A stretch of 64,000 nucleotides of DNA from Maribacter aquivivus. Its GTDB lineage: Bacteria; Bacteroidota; Bacteroidia; Flavobacteriales; Flavobacteriaceae. Every line of letters begins with the position of its first letter. Position 1 is the stretch's first letter. The notes beneath the pieces were generated by a model. It had not been told where the DNA came from, ran no database searches, and worked only from the letters and a program-made list of their open reading frames with translations. A program made the translations under genes and the position numbers. Location: assembly GCF_900142175.1 (NCBI RefSeq), contig NZ_FQZX01000001.1, forward strand, positions 992,001-1,056,000, read 5' to 3'. Positions 8,216 to 15,660 of the stretch are shown here, piece by piece.

Positions 8216-9373
8216 TTATAGCTTACATAGAATTTCTACTGCTTTTTCTAAAGTTTCCTGTTTTTTGGCAAAGCAGAATCTTAACATATGATCATTTCTG
8301 TTATCGACATTGAAAGAGGAAATCGGTATAGATGCTATGCCGTTTTCGATAATTAATCGTTCCCCTATTACTTCATCTTCTTCATTTGAAATAGGAGAAT
8401 AATCTAATAATTGAAAATAAGTGCCTTGGGAAGGTTTAAACTTAAATTTGGATAATTTTATTCCTTCTAGAAAGAAATTACGTTTTTTCTGGTAAAAATT
8501 GTTCAAATCTAAGTAATGTGATGGGTTTTTCAAATATTCAGCAAGTGCCCGCTGTACAGGGTGGTCTACACAGAACACGGCAAATTGATGCACCTTTCTA
8601 AACTCTTTCATTAATTCTGCCGGTGCTACGCAGTAGCCAACCTTCCATCCCGTTACATGAAATGTTTTTCCGAAAGAAGCACAGACAAAACTTCTGTTGG
8701 CTAAATCTGGAAATCTAGAGGCACTTTCATGGACTTGTCCATCAAAAATGATATGCTCATAAACCTCGTCGCTTAAAAGAATAATATTAGTAGGTTTTAA
8801 TATCTTCTCTAGCTGTTCCATATCCAATTTTGAAAATATGGTTCCACTAGGATTATGAGGGGTATTTAAAATGACCATTTTGGTCTTATCCGTAATTTTT
8901 TGTTGAAACACGGTCCAATCAATCTTATAATCTGGAGCGTCTAATTGAACATAAACTGGAATACCACCATTTAAGATTATTGCTGGCTCATAACAATCGT
9001 AAGCGGGTTTTATGACAATTACTTCGTCTCCTTTATTAATAAACGCTGTAATAGCCGTAAAAATGGCTTCAGTTGCACCAACGGTAACAGTTATTTCATT
9101 CTCGGGGTCATATGTTCGATTATGAAGTGTTTCTATCTTTTCTGATATAACCTCCCTAAGACCAAAATACCCTGGCATAGGTGCGTATTGATTATGACCA
9201 TTATTCAAAGCATCAGTAACTAGTGATTTTAATTTATCATCGGCTTCAAAATTTGGAAATCCTTGCGAAAGATCAATAGCATTATGTCCTCTTGCAAGAT
9301 TACCTACTGTTGTAAAAATGGTTGTTTTAACATCGGGTAATTTTGAGGCATTAATAAGTGGTCTATAATCCAT
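8216..9373 (-). CDS. Pyridoxal-phosphate aminotransferase, methionine aminotransferase/YbdL-like
   Basis: This is a 385-residue fold-type I aminotransferase. The Schiff-base lysine lies in ASFGKTFHVTGWKVGY (Lys236 from this start). Other hallmarks are NTPHNPSGTIF, SDEVYEH and TVGATEAIF. The family includes YbdL (methionine-oxo-acid transaminase) and kynurenine aminotransferases; the C-terminal RFCFAKKQETLE agrees. I chose the start at 9373 (MDYRPLINAS) rather than an in-frame ATG at 9406. The longer start would place the coding region against the terminator hairpin of the neighbouring gene and adds a non-conserved leader. Confidence 0.9.
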   Translation of the reverse strand: MDYRPLINASKLPDVKTTIFTTVGNLARGHNAIDLSQGFPNFEADDKLKSLVTDALNNGHNQYAPMPGYFGLREVISEKIETLHNRTYDPENEITVTVGATEAIFTAITAFINKGDEVIVIKPAYDCYEPAIILNGGIPVYVQLDAPDYKIDWTVFQQKITDKTKMVILNTPHNPSGTIFSKLDMEQLEKILKPTNIILLSDEVYEHIIFDGQVHESASRFPDLANRSFVCASFGKTFHVTGWKVGYCVAPAELMKEFRKVHQFAVFCVDHPVQRALAEYLKNPSHYLDLNNFYQKKRNFFLEGIKLSKFKFKPSQGTYFQLLDYSPISNEEDEVIGERLIIENGIASIPISSFNVDNRNDHMLRFCFAKKQETLEKAVEILCKL

Positions 9374-9409
9374 AGTAGTAAATGTATGAATTTTGAGAAT
9401 GATCATAAA

Positions 9410-9437
9410 AAAAGCCCAACCATTTGGTTGGGCTTTT
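9410..9437 (-). terminator. Bidirectional-looking terminator between the DJ-1 and aminotransferase genes
   Basis: The hairpin AAAAGCCCAACC / GGTTGGGCTTTT has a perfect 12-bp stem with A and T tracts on its two sides. On the minus strand it follows the DJ-1 gene stop (9456) by 18 bases. Confidence 0.85.
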
Positions 9438-9455
9438 CAATTCTATTAAAACGAA

Positions 9456-10001
9456 TTATGCATGTTGCATTTCATGTTTTCCTTCTTTTATTTCCTCAAT
9501 TAATTTGGAATTAAAAGCAGGTAAATCATCAGGGTTTCTACTTGTTACAAAACCTTCATCTACAACAACCTCTTGGTCTACCCAATTGGCGCCTGCATTC
9601 ACTAAATCATCTTTAATAGAATTAAATGATGTCATTTTTCTTCCTTCTACTACTCCTGCACTAATTAATGTCCACGGTGCATGGCAAATCGCCGCTACTG
9701 GTTTCTTTAATTTAAAGAAATCACGAACAAAATTCAATGCAGTTTCTTCTCTTCTAAGTAAATCTGGATTAATTACTCCGCCTGGTAAAACAAGTGCATT
9801 ATAATCTTCTGCCTTTACTTCACTTAATGTTTTATCTACTTTATAGCTGTTAGACCAATTTCCATCTGCCCAACCTTTTATTTCTCCTTTTTCTAAACTT
9901 ACTATTTCAACATTGAAGCCTTCTTTTTCCATGGCTTCTTTTGGAGATTTTAATTCACTTTCTTCAAATCCATTTGTAGCTAAAATTGCTATCCTCTTCA
10001 T
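9456..10001 (-). CDS. DJ-1/PfpI family protein (class I glutamine amidotransferase-like)
   Basis: This 181-residue protein of the PfpI/YhbO subgroup has the nucleophile elbow AICHAPW with Cys106-His107 and a conserved acidic residue near the N-terminus (GFEESEL, Glu14). Members are reported as stress-related chaperones, glyoxalases or protein deglycases; older annotations say intracellular protease. The motif LPGGVINPDLLR is also typical. It is a single gene, likely driven from its own promoter upstream of 10001 and terminated by the hairpin at 9410-9437. Its length equals the family norm. Confidence 0.9.
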   Translation of the reverse strand: MKRIAILATNGFEESELKSPKEAMEKEGFNVEIVSLEKGEIKGWADGNWSNSYKVDKTLSEVKAEDYNALVLPGGVINPDLLRREETALNFVRDFFKLKKPVAAICHAPWTLISAGVVEGRKMTSFNSIKDDLVNAGANWVDQEVVVDEGFVTSRNPDDLPAFNSKLIEEIKEGKHEMQHA

Positions 10002-10132
10002 ATTATATACTTTTAAACGATTAATAATTTGTTTGATACTAAGTTACAAATCAGTTAAGGTGAAAGTCGTTAAGGCTATATTAAATATTGGTTCACAAGG
10101 GTTAAACATTTATTAAATGAACTTTATAAAAC

Positions 10133-10615
10133 TCATTTTGTGCTCATTTGCACAGTATATAAATGTTCAATTGTTCTAGTAATACATTCTTCAAGATTTT
10201 TTTTAACTTCTGTTTCCCAGAATCTTATTACGGTGTAACCCAATCGAATTAGTTCTTTATTTACTTCAACATCTCGTTGAATGTTTCGCTCAATTTTTGC
10301 TATCCAAAATTCTCTATTGGTTTTAACCTTTGGTTTTCGTTCTGCCCAATTTTTGCCATGCCAGTATTCTCCATCAATAAATATGACAGTTTTGTATTTG
10401 GGTAAAGCGATGTCTGGTTTGCCTATTAATTTTTTGTAATCTATACGATATCGAAAACCTTTGGCATATAAAGCTTTTCTAAAAGCAAGTTCTGGTTTGG
10501 TATTCTTGCCCTTTATCTTACTCATTATTTTTGAGCGCTGTGGGGTAGTGTAGAAACCAGATTCTTCATTGAACCTAGGTACTTTAATTCTTTCTTTAGG
10601 ATAGTCTTCTGACAT
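10133..10615 (-). CDS. Vsr-like very short patch repair endonuclease, orphan
   Basis: This 160-residue protein matches the Vsr fold. It has TPQRSKIMSKIKGKNTKPEL near the N-terminus, the core GKPDIALP (Asp68 equivalent to the catalytic Asp of E. coli Vsr) and FIDGEYWHG (His86). The E. coli enzyme nicks 5' of T:G mismatches produced by deamination of 5-methylcytosine. Here the position of E. coli His64 is Asp81 and the zinc-binding cysteines are absent, so this belongs to a zinc-less variant group. No cytosine methyltransferase lies nearby, which is unusual for a classical Vsr. It could instead have a general repair or restriction-linked role. Confidence 0.8.
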   Translation of the reverse strand: MSEDYPKERIKVPRFNEESGFYTTPQRSKIMSKIKGKNTKPELAFRKALYAKGFRYRIDYKKLIGKPDIALPKYKTVIFIDGEYWHGKNWAERKPKVKTNREFWIAKIERNIQRDVEVNKELIRLGYTVIRFWETEVKKNLEECITRTIEHLYTVQMSTK

Positions 10616-10627
10616 ATCTTAAAAATA

Positions 10628-10660
10628 AAAAATCCCGAACCTTTACGGTCGGGATTTTTT
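10628..10660 (-). terminator. Terminator of the sdh operon
   Basis: The stem AAAAATCCCGA / TCGGGATTTTT around ACCTTTACGG lies about 20 bases past the sdhB stop on the minus strand and ends in a T-tract. Confidence 0.85.
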
Positions 10661-10681
10661 AAAACTTTATGATTGTTAAGT

Positions 10682-11428
10682 CTAACTTTTAACGTTAGCG
10701 CTTAAGAACTCGCGGTTCATTCTTGCAATGTTTTCTAAAGAAATTCCTTTCGGGCATTCTACTTCACATGCTCCAGTATTGGTACAGTTACCAAAACCTT
10801 CTAGATCCATTTGTGCTACCATGTTTTTAACACGATCTACAGCTTCTACTTGACCTTGTGGTAATAGTGCGTATTGAGATACTTTAGCACCTACAAACAA
10901 CATTGCTGAAGCGTTTTTACAACTAGCAACACAAGCACCACAACCAATACATGTAGCTGCATCCATAGCCTCATCTGCAGCGTGCTTGGATATTGGAATA
11001 CCATTAGCGTCTTGAGTGTTACCTGAAGTGTTTACAGAAATGTATCCACCTGCATGTTGTATACGGTCAAAAGAACTTCTGTCAACAACTAAATCTTTAA
11101 TTACAGGAAACGCTTTTGCTCTAAATGGTTCAATAGTAATTGTGTCACCATCTTTGAACATACGCATGTGCAATTGACATGTTGTTACACCTCTATCTGG
11201 ACCGTGTGCTTCACCATTAATGAACATTGAACACATACCGCAGATACCTTCTCTACAATCGTGATCAAAAGCTACAGGTTCTTCACCCTTATTAATTAGT
11301 TGTTCGTTAAGAACATCCATCATTTCTAAGAACGACATATGTTCAGAAATCTCTGTCACTTTATAATCGACCATTTTACCCTTAGCTTGGGCATTTGATT
11401 GTCTCCAAATTTTTAATGTCAGATTCAT
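10682..11428 (-). CDS. sdhB: Succinate dehydrogenase iron-sulfur subunit
   Basis: This 248-residue subunit passes electrons from the flavoprotein to the membrane heme subunit in the TCA cycle and respiratory chain. The [2Fe-2S] ligands are in CREGICGMC plus a downstream Cys (Cys58, 63, 66 and 84). The C-terminal clusters are held by [11 protein letters not shown] (160-170) and [14 protein letters not shown] (215-225). One position of the last group is Thr/Asn-spaced, as in the Wolinella-type enzyme. It is the third gene of sdhCAB and is separated from sdhA by a 65-bp gap with an inverted repeat. Confidence 0.96.
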   Translation of the reverse strand: MNLTLKIWRQSNAQAKGKMVDYKVTEISEHMSFLEMMDVLNEQLINKGEEPVAFDHDCREGICGMCSMFINGEAHGPDRGVTTCQLHMRMFKDGDTITIEPFRAKAFPVIKDLVVDRSSFDRIQHAGGYISVNTSGNTQDANGIPISKHAADEAMDAATCIGCGACVASCKNASAMLFVGAKVSQYALLPQGQVEAVDRVKNMVAQMDLEGFGNCTNTGACEVECPKGISLENIARMNREFLSANVKS

Positions 11429-11434
11429 ATTTTA

Positions 11435-11491
11435 AGTATTGAGTAGTGAGTATTATGTAATGAAGTCAATCATTTGTAATAGCTCAATACT
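11435..11491. repeat. Intergenic inverted repeat between sdhA and sdhB
   Basis: AGTATTGAG (11435-11443) and CTCAATACT (11483-11491) are perfect 9-base inverted copies that bracket nearly the whole 65-bp sdhA-sdhB gap. A partial direct copy (AGTGAGTATT) lies between. It resembles intergenic palindromic elements and could form an mRNA hairpin between the two cistrons. Confidence 0.55.
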
Positions 11492-11493
11492 AT

Positions 11494-13509
11494 TTATTTA
11501 TAACTTCTTTGTTTTAATTCGATTTCGTTGAACTCTAGCTCTTCTTTATGTAAAACGGCATCACCAGGTTCTCCTTTATATTCCCATGCAGAAACGAATG
11601 CGAAATCAACATCATTACGTTTAGCTTCACCTTCTTGCTCGCCACCTAATTCTACAGATTCTTCTCTAAAGTGACCTCCACAAGATTCTTCTCTTGCCAA
11701 AGCATCTTTAGCGAATAATTCTCCTAATTCTAAGAAATCTGCTACACGACCAGCTTTCTCTAATTCAGCATTAAGTTCGGTTGCAGTACCAGGTACACTA
11801 ACGTTTTTGTAGAAATCTTCACGTAAAGCCTTAATTTCTGCCATTGCTTCTTTTAAGCCTTCAGCGTTACGAGACATTCCACATTTCTCCCACATAATAT
11901 TACCTAATTTTTTATGGTAATAATCTACGGAATGAGATCCTTTGTTATTCACAAAGAAATTAATTTTATCAGTTACTTCCTTTTCAGCAGCCTCAAATTC
12001 TGGAGTATCGGTTGCTATCTTACCGGTACGAATTTCGTGAGATAGGTAATCGCCAATTGTGTATGGCAATACAAAGTAACCATCAGCCAAACCTTGCATT
12101 AAGGCAGAAGCTCCAAGTCTGTTTGCACCGTGATCAGAGAAGTTTGCTTCACCTATACAGTAAAGACCTTCTACAGTAGTCATTAAGTTATAATCTACCC
12201 AAACACCACCCATAGTATAATGTACCGCTGGGTAAATCATCATTGGAGTTTTGTATGGATCTTGATCAACGATCTTCTCATACATTTGAAACAGGTTACC
12301 GTACTTCGCTTTTACGATAGCGGCACCTAATTCATATATCTTATCTGCAGAAGCGTTGGTTATATTATGAATTTTAGCTTGTTCAATTCCGTAACGTTGA
12401 ATTGCAGAAGCAAAATCTAAATACACTGCTTCACCAGTTGCATTAACACCATAACCAGCATCGCAACGTTCTTTTGCAGCTCTCGAAGCAACGTCACGTG
12501 GAACCAAGTTACCAAATGCAGGGTATCTTCTTTCTAAGTAATAATCTCTTTCATCTTCAGACAAATCGGTTGGCTTTTTCTTGCCTTCACGTATTGCCAT
12601 TACATCATCCATATTCTTAGGAACCCAAATACGACCATCGTTACGTAAAGATTCAGACATCAATGTAAGTTTAGACTGATAATCTCCTGAACGAGGAATA
12701 CAAGTTGGGTGAATTTGTGTATAACAAGGGTTTGCAAAAAATGCTCCCTTTTTGTGTATTTTCCAAGCTGCTGTAGCATTAGACCCCATTGCATTGGTTG
12801 AAAGGAAATATACGTTTCCGTATCCACCAGAAGCAATAACAACGGCATGTGCAGAGTGGCGTTCTATTTCACCAGTAACTAAGTTACGAGCAATAATACC
12901 ACGAGCCTTGCCATCAACCTTTACTACATCTAACATTTCATGACGATTGAACGGGGTAATTTTACCACGTGCAATTTGTCTGTTCATTGCTGAGTAAGCT
13001 CCTAACAATAATTGTTGGCCTGTTTGTCCTTTTGCATAGAAAGTACGAGAAACTAATACACCACCGAAAGAACGGTTGTCTAAAAGTCCGCCATAATCAC
13101 GTGCAAATGGTACACCTTGGGCAACACATTGGTCAATGATGTTTGCAGAAACTTCTGCTAATCTATATACGTTTGCTTCTCTTGAACGGTAATCGCCACC
13201 TTTTACGGTATCGTAAAATAAACGGTAAGTAGAATCACCATCACCTTGATAGTTTTTTGCAGCATTAATACCACCTTGTGCAGCAATAGAGTGAGCTCTT
13301 CTTGGAGAATCTTGGTAGCAAAATGTTTTTACATTATAGCCTAATTCTGCTAAAGTTGCAGCAGCAGAACCACCTGCCAATCCTGTTCCAACAACGATTA
13401 CATCAATATTACGTTTGTTAGCAGGGTTAACTAAATCTATGTGGTTCTTATAATCGGTCCACTTCGTTTTCAATGGACCTTTAGGTACTTTTGAGTCTAA
13501 TACAGACAT
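11494..13509 (-). CDS. sdhA: Succinate dehydrogenase flavoprotein subunit
   Basis: This is a 671-residue catalytic subunit that oxidises succinate to fumarate with covalently bound FAD. The dinucleotide-binding motif is [19 protein letters not shown] near residue 40. The FAD-attachment histidine lies in [17 protein letters not shown]. Substrate-site motifs [12 protein letters not shown] and the C-terminal [19 protein letters not shown] are intact. The length (longer than the E. coli protein) fits the class-B, Wolinella-like enzymes of Bacteroidetes. It sits 12 bases after sdhC in the operon sdhCAB. Confidence 0.96.
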   Translation of the reverse strand: MSVLDSKVPKGPLKTKWTDYKNHIDLVNPANKRNIDVIVVGTGLAGGSAAATLAELGYNVKTFCYQDSPRRAHSIAAQGGINAAKNYQGDGDSTYRLFYDTVKGGDYRSREANVYRLAEVSANIIDQCVAQGVPFARDYGGLLDNRSFGGVLVSRTFYAKGQTGQQLLLGAYSAMNRQIARGKITPFNRHEMLDVVKVDGKARGIIARNLVTGEIERHSAHAVVIASGGYGNVYFLSTNAMGSNATAAWKIHKKGAFFANPCYTQIHPTCIPRSGDYQSKLTLMSESLRNDGRIWVPKNMDDVMAIREGKKKPTDLSEDERDYYLERRYPAFGNLVPRDVASRAAKERCDAGYGVNATGEAVYLDFASAIQRYGIEQAKIHNITNASADKIYELGAAIVKAKYGNLFQMYEKIVDQDPYKTPMMIYPAVHYTMGGVWVDYNLMTTVEGLYCIGEANFSDHGANRLGASALMQGLADGYFVLPYTIGDYLSHEIRTGKIATDTPEFEAAEKEVTDKINFFVNNKGSHSVDYYHKKLGNIMWEKCGMSRNAEGLKEAMAEIKALREDFYKNVSVPGTATELNAELEKAGRVADFLELGELFAKDALAREESCGGHFREESVELGGEQEGEAKRNDVDFAFVSAWEYKGEPGDAVLHKEELEFNEIELKQRSYK

Positions 13510-13521
13510 AAGTAATAGGTA

Positions 13522-14202
13522 TTAATGATGATTAAAATGATGAAAAAGTGCAATGAATATAAATCCTAACGGAATTGCAATGGAATACACTTTAGCAAAC
13601 AATTGTAGTTTTTCTTTTCTCATACTCGATGCACCGGCAGACTGAAATGCAGAACTGAAACCATGCATAAGGTGTAGCGATAAGAAAATGAAGGCAATAA
13701 CATAAGCACCTACGCGTAATGGGTTTTCAAATTTATGAGCAAGTTCCTCATAGTATCTGAATCCTTCACCATTTGGTAGTAAACCAGTCATGTCTCCATC
13801 AATAAACTTGGTGTTGATTTCTGGAATCCAGAAATCGATAAAGTGAAGTACTAAGAAAGCTAAAATAGCTAATCCGCTGTAAATCATATTACGGCTCATC
13901 CAAGATGAATTGGCTGCACCATTGTTCTTTGCATATGTTTTCACTCTTGCACTTCTGTTTTTAGCTTCTAAAATGAAACCCATCACAAAGTGATAAATAA
14001 CACCGAAAATTAAAACAGGCTGCAAAACATATTGTACGGCCCAAAAAGTGCCCATAAAATGCGAAGCTTCATTAAACGCATCGGGACTTATAACCGATAA
14101 GATGTTTATTGCAAAATGCTGAAGTAGAAAAAACATTAAAAAGAAAGCAGAAAGCGCCATTGCGTACTTTCTACCAATCGAAGATTTAAAAAATCCGCTC
14201 AT
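13522..14202 (-). CDS. sdhC: Succinate dehydrogenase cytochrome b subunit, class B
   Basis: This 226-residue integral membrane protein has about five hydrophobic helices and anchors SdhAB. Histidines in helices suit two-heme binding: His29 (LLQHF), His71 (IYHFV), His120 (VLHFI) and His177/His180 (SLHLMH). A single five-helix subunit without SdhD is the class-B architecture of menaquinone-using Bacteroidetes. It is the first gene of sdhCAB. Upstream on the minus strand, TTG, a 20-base spacer and TAAATTCG form a reasonable promoter match about 25 bases before the start. Confidence 0.93.
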   Translation of the reverse strand: MSGFFKSSIGRKYAMALSAFFLMFFLLQHFAINILSVISPDAFNEASHFMGTFWAVQYVLQPVLIFGVIYHFVMGFILEAKNRSARVKTYAKNNGAANSSWMSRNMIYSGLAILAFLVLHFIDFWIPEINTKFIDGDMTGLLPNGEGFRYYEELAHKFENPLRVGAYVIAFIFLSLHLMHGFSSAFQSAGASSMRKEKLQLFAKVYSIAIPLGFIFIALFHHFNHH

Positions 14203-14383
14203 TAGTCGTTAATTTTATATGCGAATTTACATCACAAGCTAGTTATTAACAAGAATTAAGCAGTTTTAGTATGTCTATTTAGATTGATTTTAAAATGTAT
14301 TTTTTGGATGTTTAAGAATTTCTTCGAATTATTAGGTTTAAAATGAGAATTCTTGAACAAAACTGATTTAGTAAGTAGCTGGC

Positions 14384-14803
14384 TTAATTTGCTTTTTTTG
14401 AGATTTGTAGCGCCCAAGCTACAGCTTGGTCTAAATCTGTAAAAGTTTTAATTCTTTTTGGAAAAATTAATTGCTTTAGCATTGTGCTAAATATGTTGTT
14501 TTTTAATGCACCAACTGAAGCTATATGTTGCATGTCAAAACGATTTTTGTGAAACTTAAACCATTCAAAAGGTGATACACGATATCTGTTCACCCTATTG
14601 GCAATATAAATTAATGGAATATCATTATCATAAATTTCTTGCGCTGCGTAGACTGCTTTTTTTGCATTGTTCCACTTGAATTTAGCGCCTTCATTCATTT
14701 CGGATATAACGATACCTCCTTTGAAGAAATAGAATACCCCAAATTCGAATTCTCTTATTTCCCTTATCTGGTTTATTAATTCGAGTTCTCGAACTCTTTT
14801 CAT
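14384..14803 (-). CDS. Conserved hypothetical protein, STAS/SpoIIAA-like
   Basis: This 139-residue soluble protein has no signal peptide. The pattern of a beta-rich N-terminal half (GVFYFFKGGIVISE), a helix (AKKAVYAAQEIY), a strand (IPLIYIANRV) and a C-terminal DLDQAVAWALQ helix resembles small STAS-like proteins seen in flavobacteria. I cannot name its function. It is a single gene upstream of sdhC, separated from it by about 180 bases, and in the same direction. The start follows an A/G-rich stretch (AAAAAGAAGGC on the minus strand). Confidence 0.65.
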   Translation of the reverse strand: MKRVRELELINQIREIREFEFGVFYFFKGGIVISEMNEGAKFKWNNAKKAVYAAQEIYDNDIPLIYIANRVNRYRVSPFEWFKFHKNRFDMQHIASVGALKNNIFSTMLKQLIFPKRIKTFTDLDQAVAWALQISKKAN

Positions 14804-14913
14804 GCCTTCTTTTTAGCGGACGGCAAAGATATTGATTATTAACTAAATAGCTTATAAAAACATCGATGAACGGTATGCTTATTAGTTAGGATAACCTACA
14901 TATCAAAAGAGAA

Positions 14914-15303
14914 TTATTTTTCCATATCCTTCAACTGAATTTCTAATGCTTTAGTCGATAATTGAACTTCAATCAATGAAAGTATTAATGAGGTCATAAG
15001 TGCAAATAAGCTTATGCTAAATACTAAGTTTGCCCAAAAAGTAAATTCGGCATAAATTAAGGTCATAGTAATAACGGCTAAGAGGAAGCTAACAATAGCA
15101 GTTGCCTGCATATTTTTAATAATAGTTAGTCGCTTTCTTAATTTTTGTACTTGTAGCCCAACAGACTGCGATGCCGTTTCTTGATATTTTTGATGCAATT
15201 GCCGAATTAAAGCTGCAATGGCTAAATAACGTGCATTATAGGCTAGCATAGTCAATGAAATAGCTGGAAAAAGTAGTGCCGGTATTCCTAAGGTTAATTC
15301 CAT
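14914..15303 (-). CDS. DUF2721 membrane protein
   Basis: This 129-residue protein has an N-terminal hydrophobic helix (about residues 4-22), a soluble basic stretch with RLTIIKNMQ, and two further hydrophobic helices (about 68-88 and 92-112). This matches the DUF2721 family. The conserved feature is the N-terminal PALLFPAISLTMLAYNARYLA segment. The function is unknown. It lies 12 bases downstream of the cupin gene, so the run cupin-DUF2721 is probably one transcript. Confidence 0.75.
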   Translation of the reverse strand: MELTLGIPALLFPAISLTMLAYNARYLAIAALIRQLHQKYQETASQSVGLQVQKLRKRLTIIKNMQATAIVSFLLAVITMTLIYAEFTFWANLVFSISLFALMTSLILSLIEVQLSTKALEIQLKDMEK

Positions 15304-15315
15304 AATTAATTCTTC

Positions 15316-15654
15316 TTAATCTGTGGCTATGCCAAAATAGGTCCAAGTAACATCTATTGAAAAAGGATTGCTCTGTCCGTGAATCTCACCTGGCTCTATA
15401 GTTATACAATTACCAGGGCCAACTTCATAATCTTTTCCTGAAATTGTAAAAATAGCTTTCCCTGTTTGAATGTGAAATACCTCATACATAGTGTCGTGTT
15501 GGTGTAATTCTACTTGCTGACCAGGTTTAAAAACGGCGGTACCGTACATCATTAATTGTGGTATTTCTCCACGATTTATCAATGTTCTTTTTTTAATCTC
15601 TGCGTTATGGCTAACTCCTAAATCGGGTAGTTCGTTCCAGTCAACTATTTTCAT
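15316..15654 (-). CDS. Cupin domain protein
   Basis: This is a 112-residue single-domain cupin. Motif 1 is visible as GQQVELHQHDTMYEVFHIQTG (His/His/Glu metal ligands) and motif 2 as PGNCITIEPGEIHGQSN (His). Such small cupins bind a metal and act as sugar-isomerase-like enzymes or sensors; the substrate cannot be deduced. The gene lies 6 bases downstream of the large repeat protein gene and 12 bases upstream of the DUF2721 gene. Confidence 0.8.
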   Translation of the reverse strand: MKIVDWNELPDLGVSHNAEIKKRTLINRGEIPQLMMYGTAVFKPGQQVELHQHDTMYEVFHIQTGKAIFTISGKDYEVGPGNCITIEPGEIHGQSNPFSIDVTWTYFGIATD

Positions 15655-15660
15655 TAGTCT

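Noticed and set aside
9407..9455. Longer aminotransferase start at 9406
   Set aside because: It directly abuts a strong terminator hairpin and adds 11 non-conserved residues before MDYRP.
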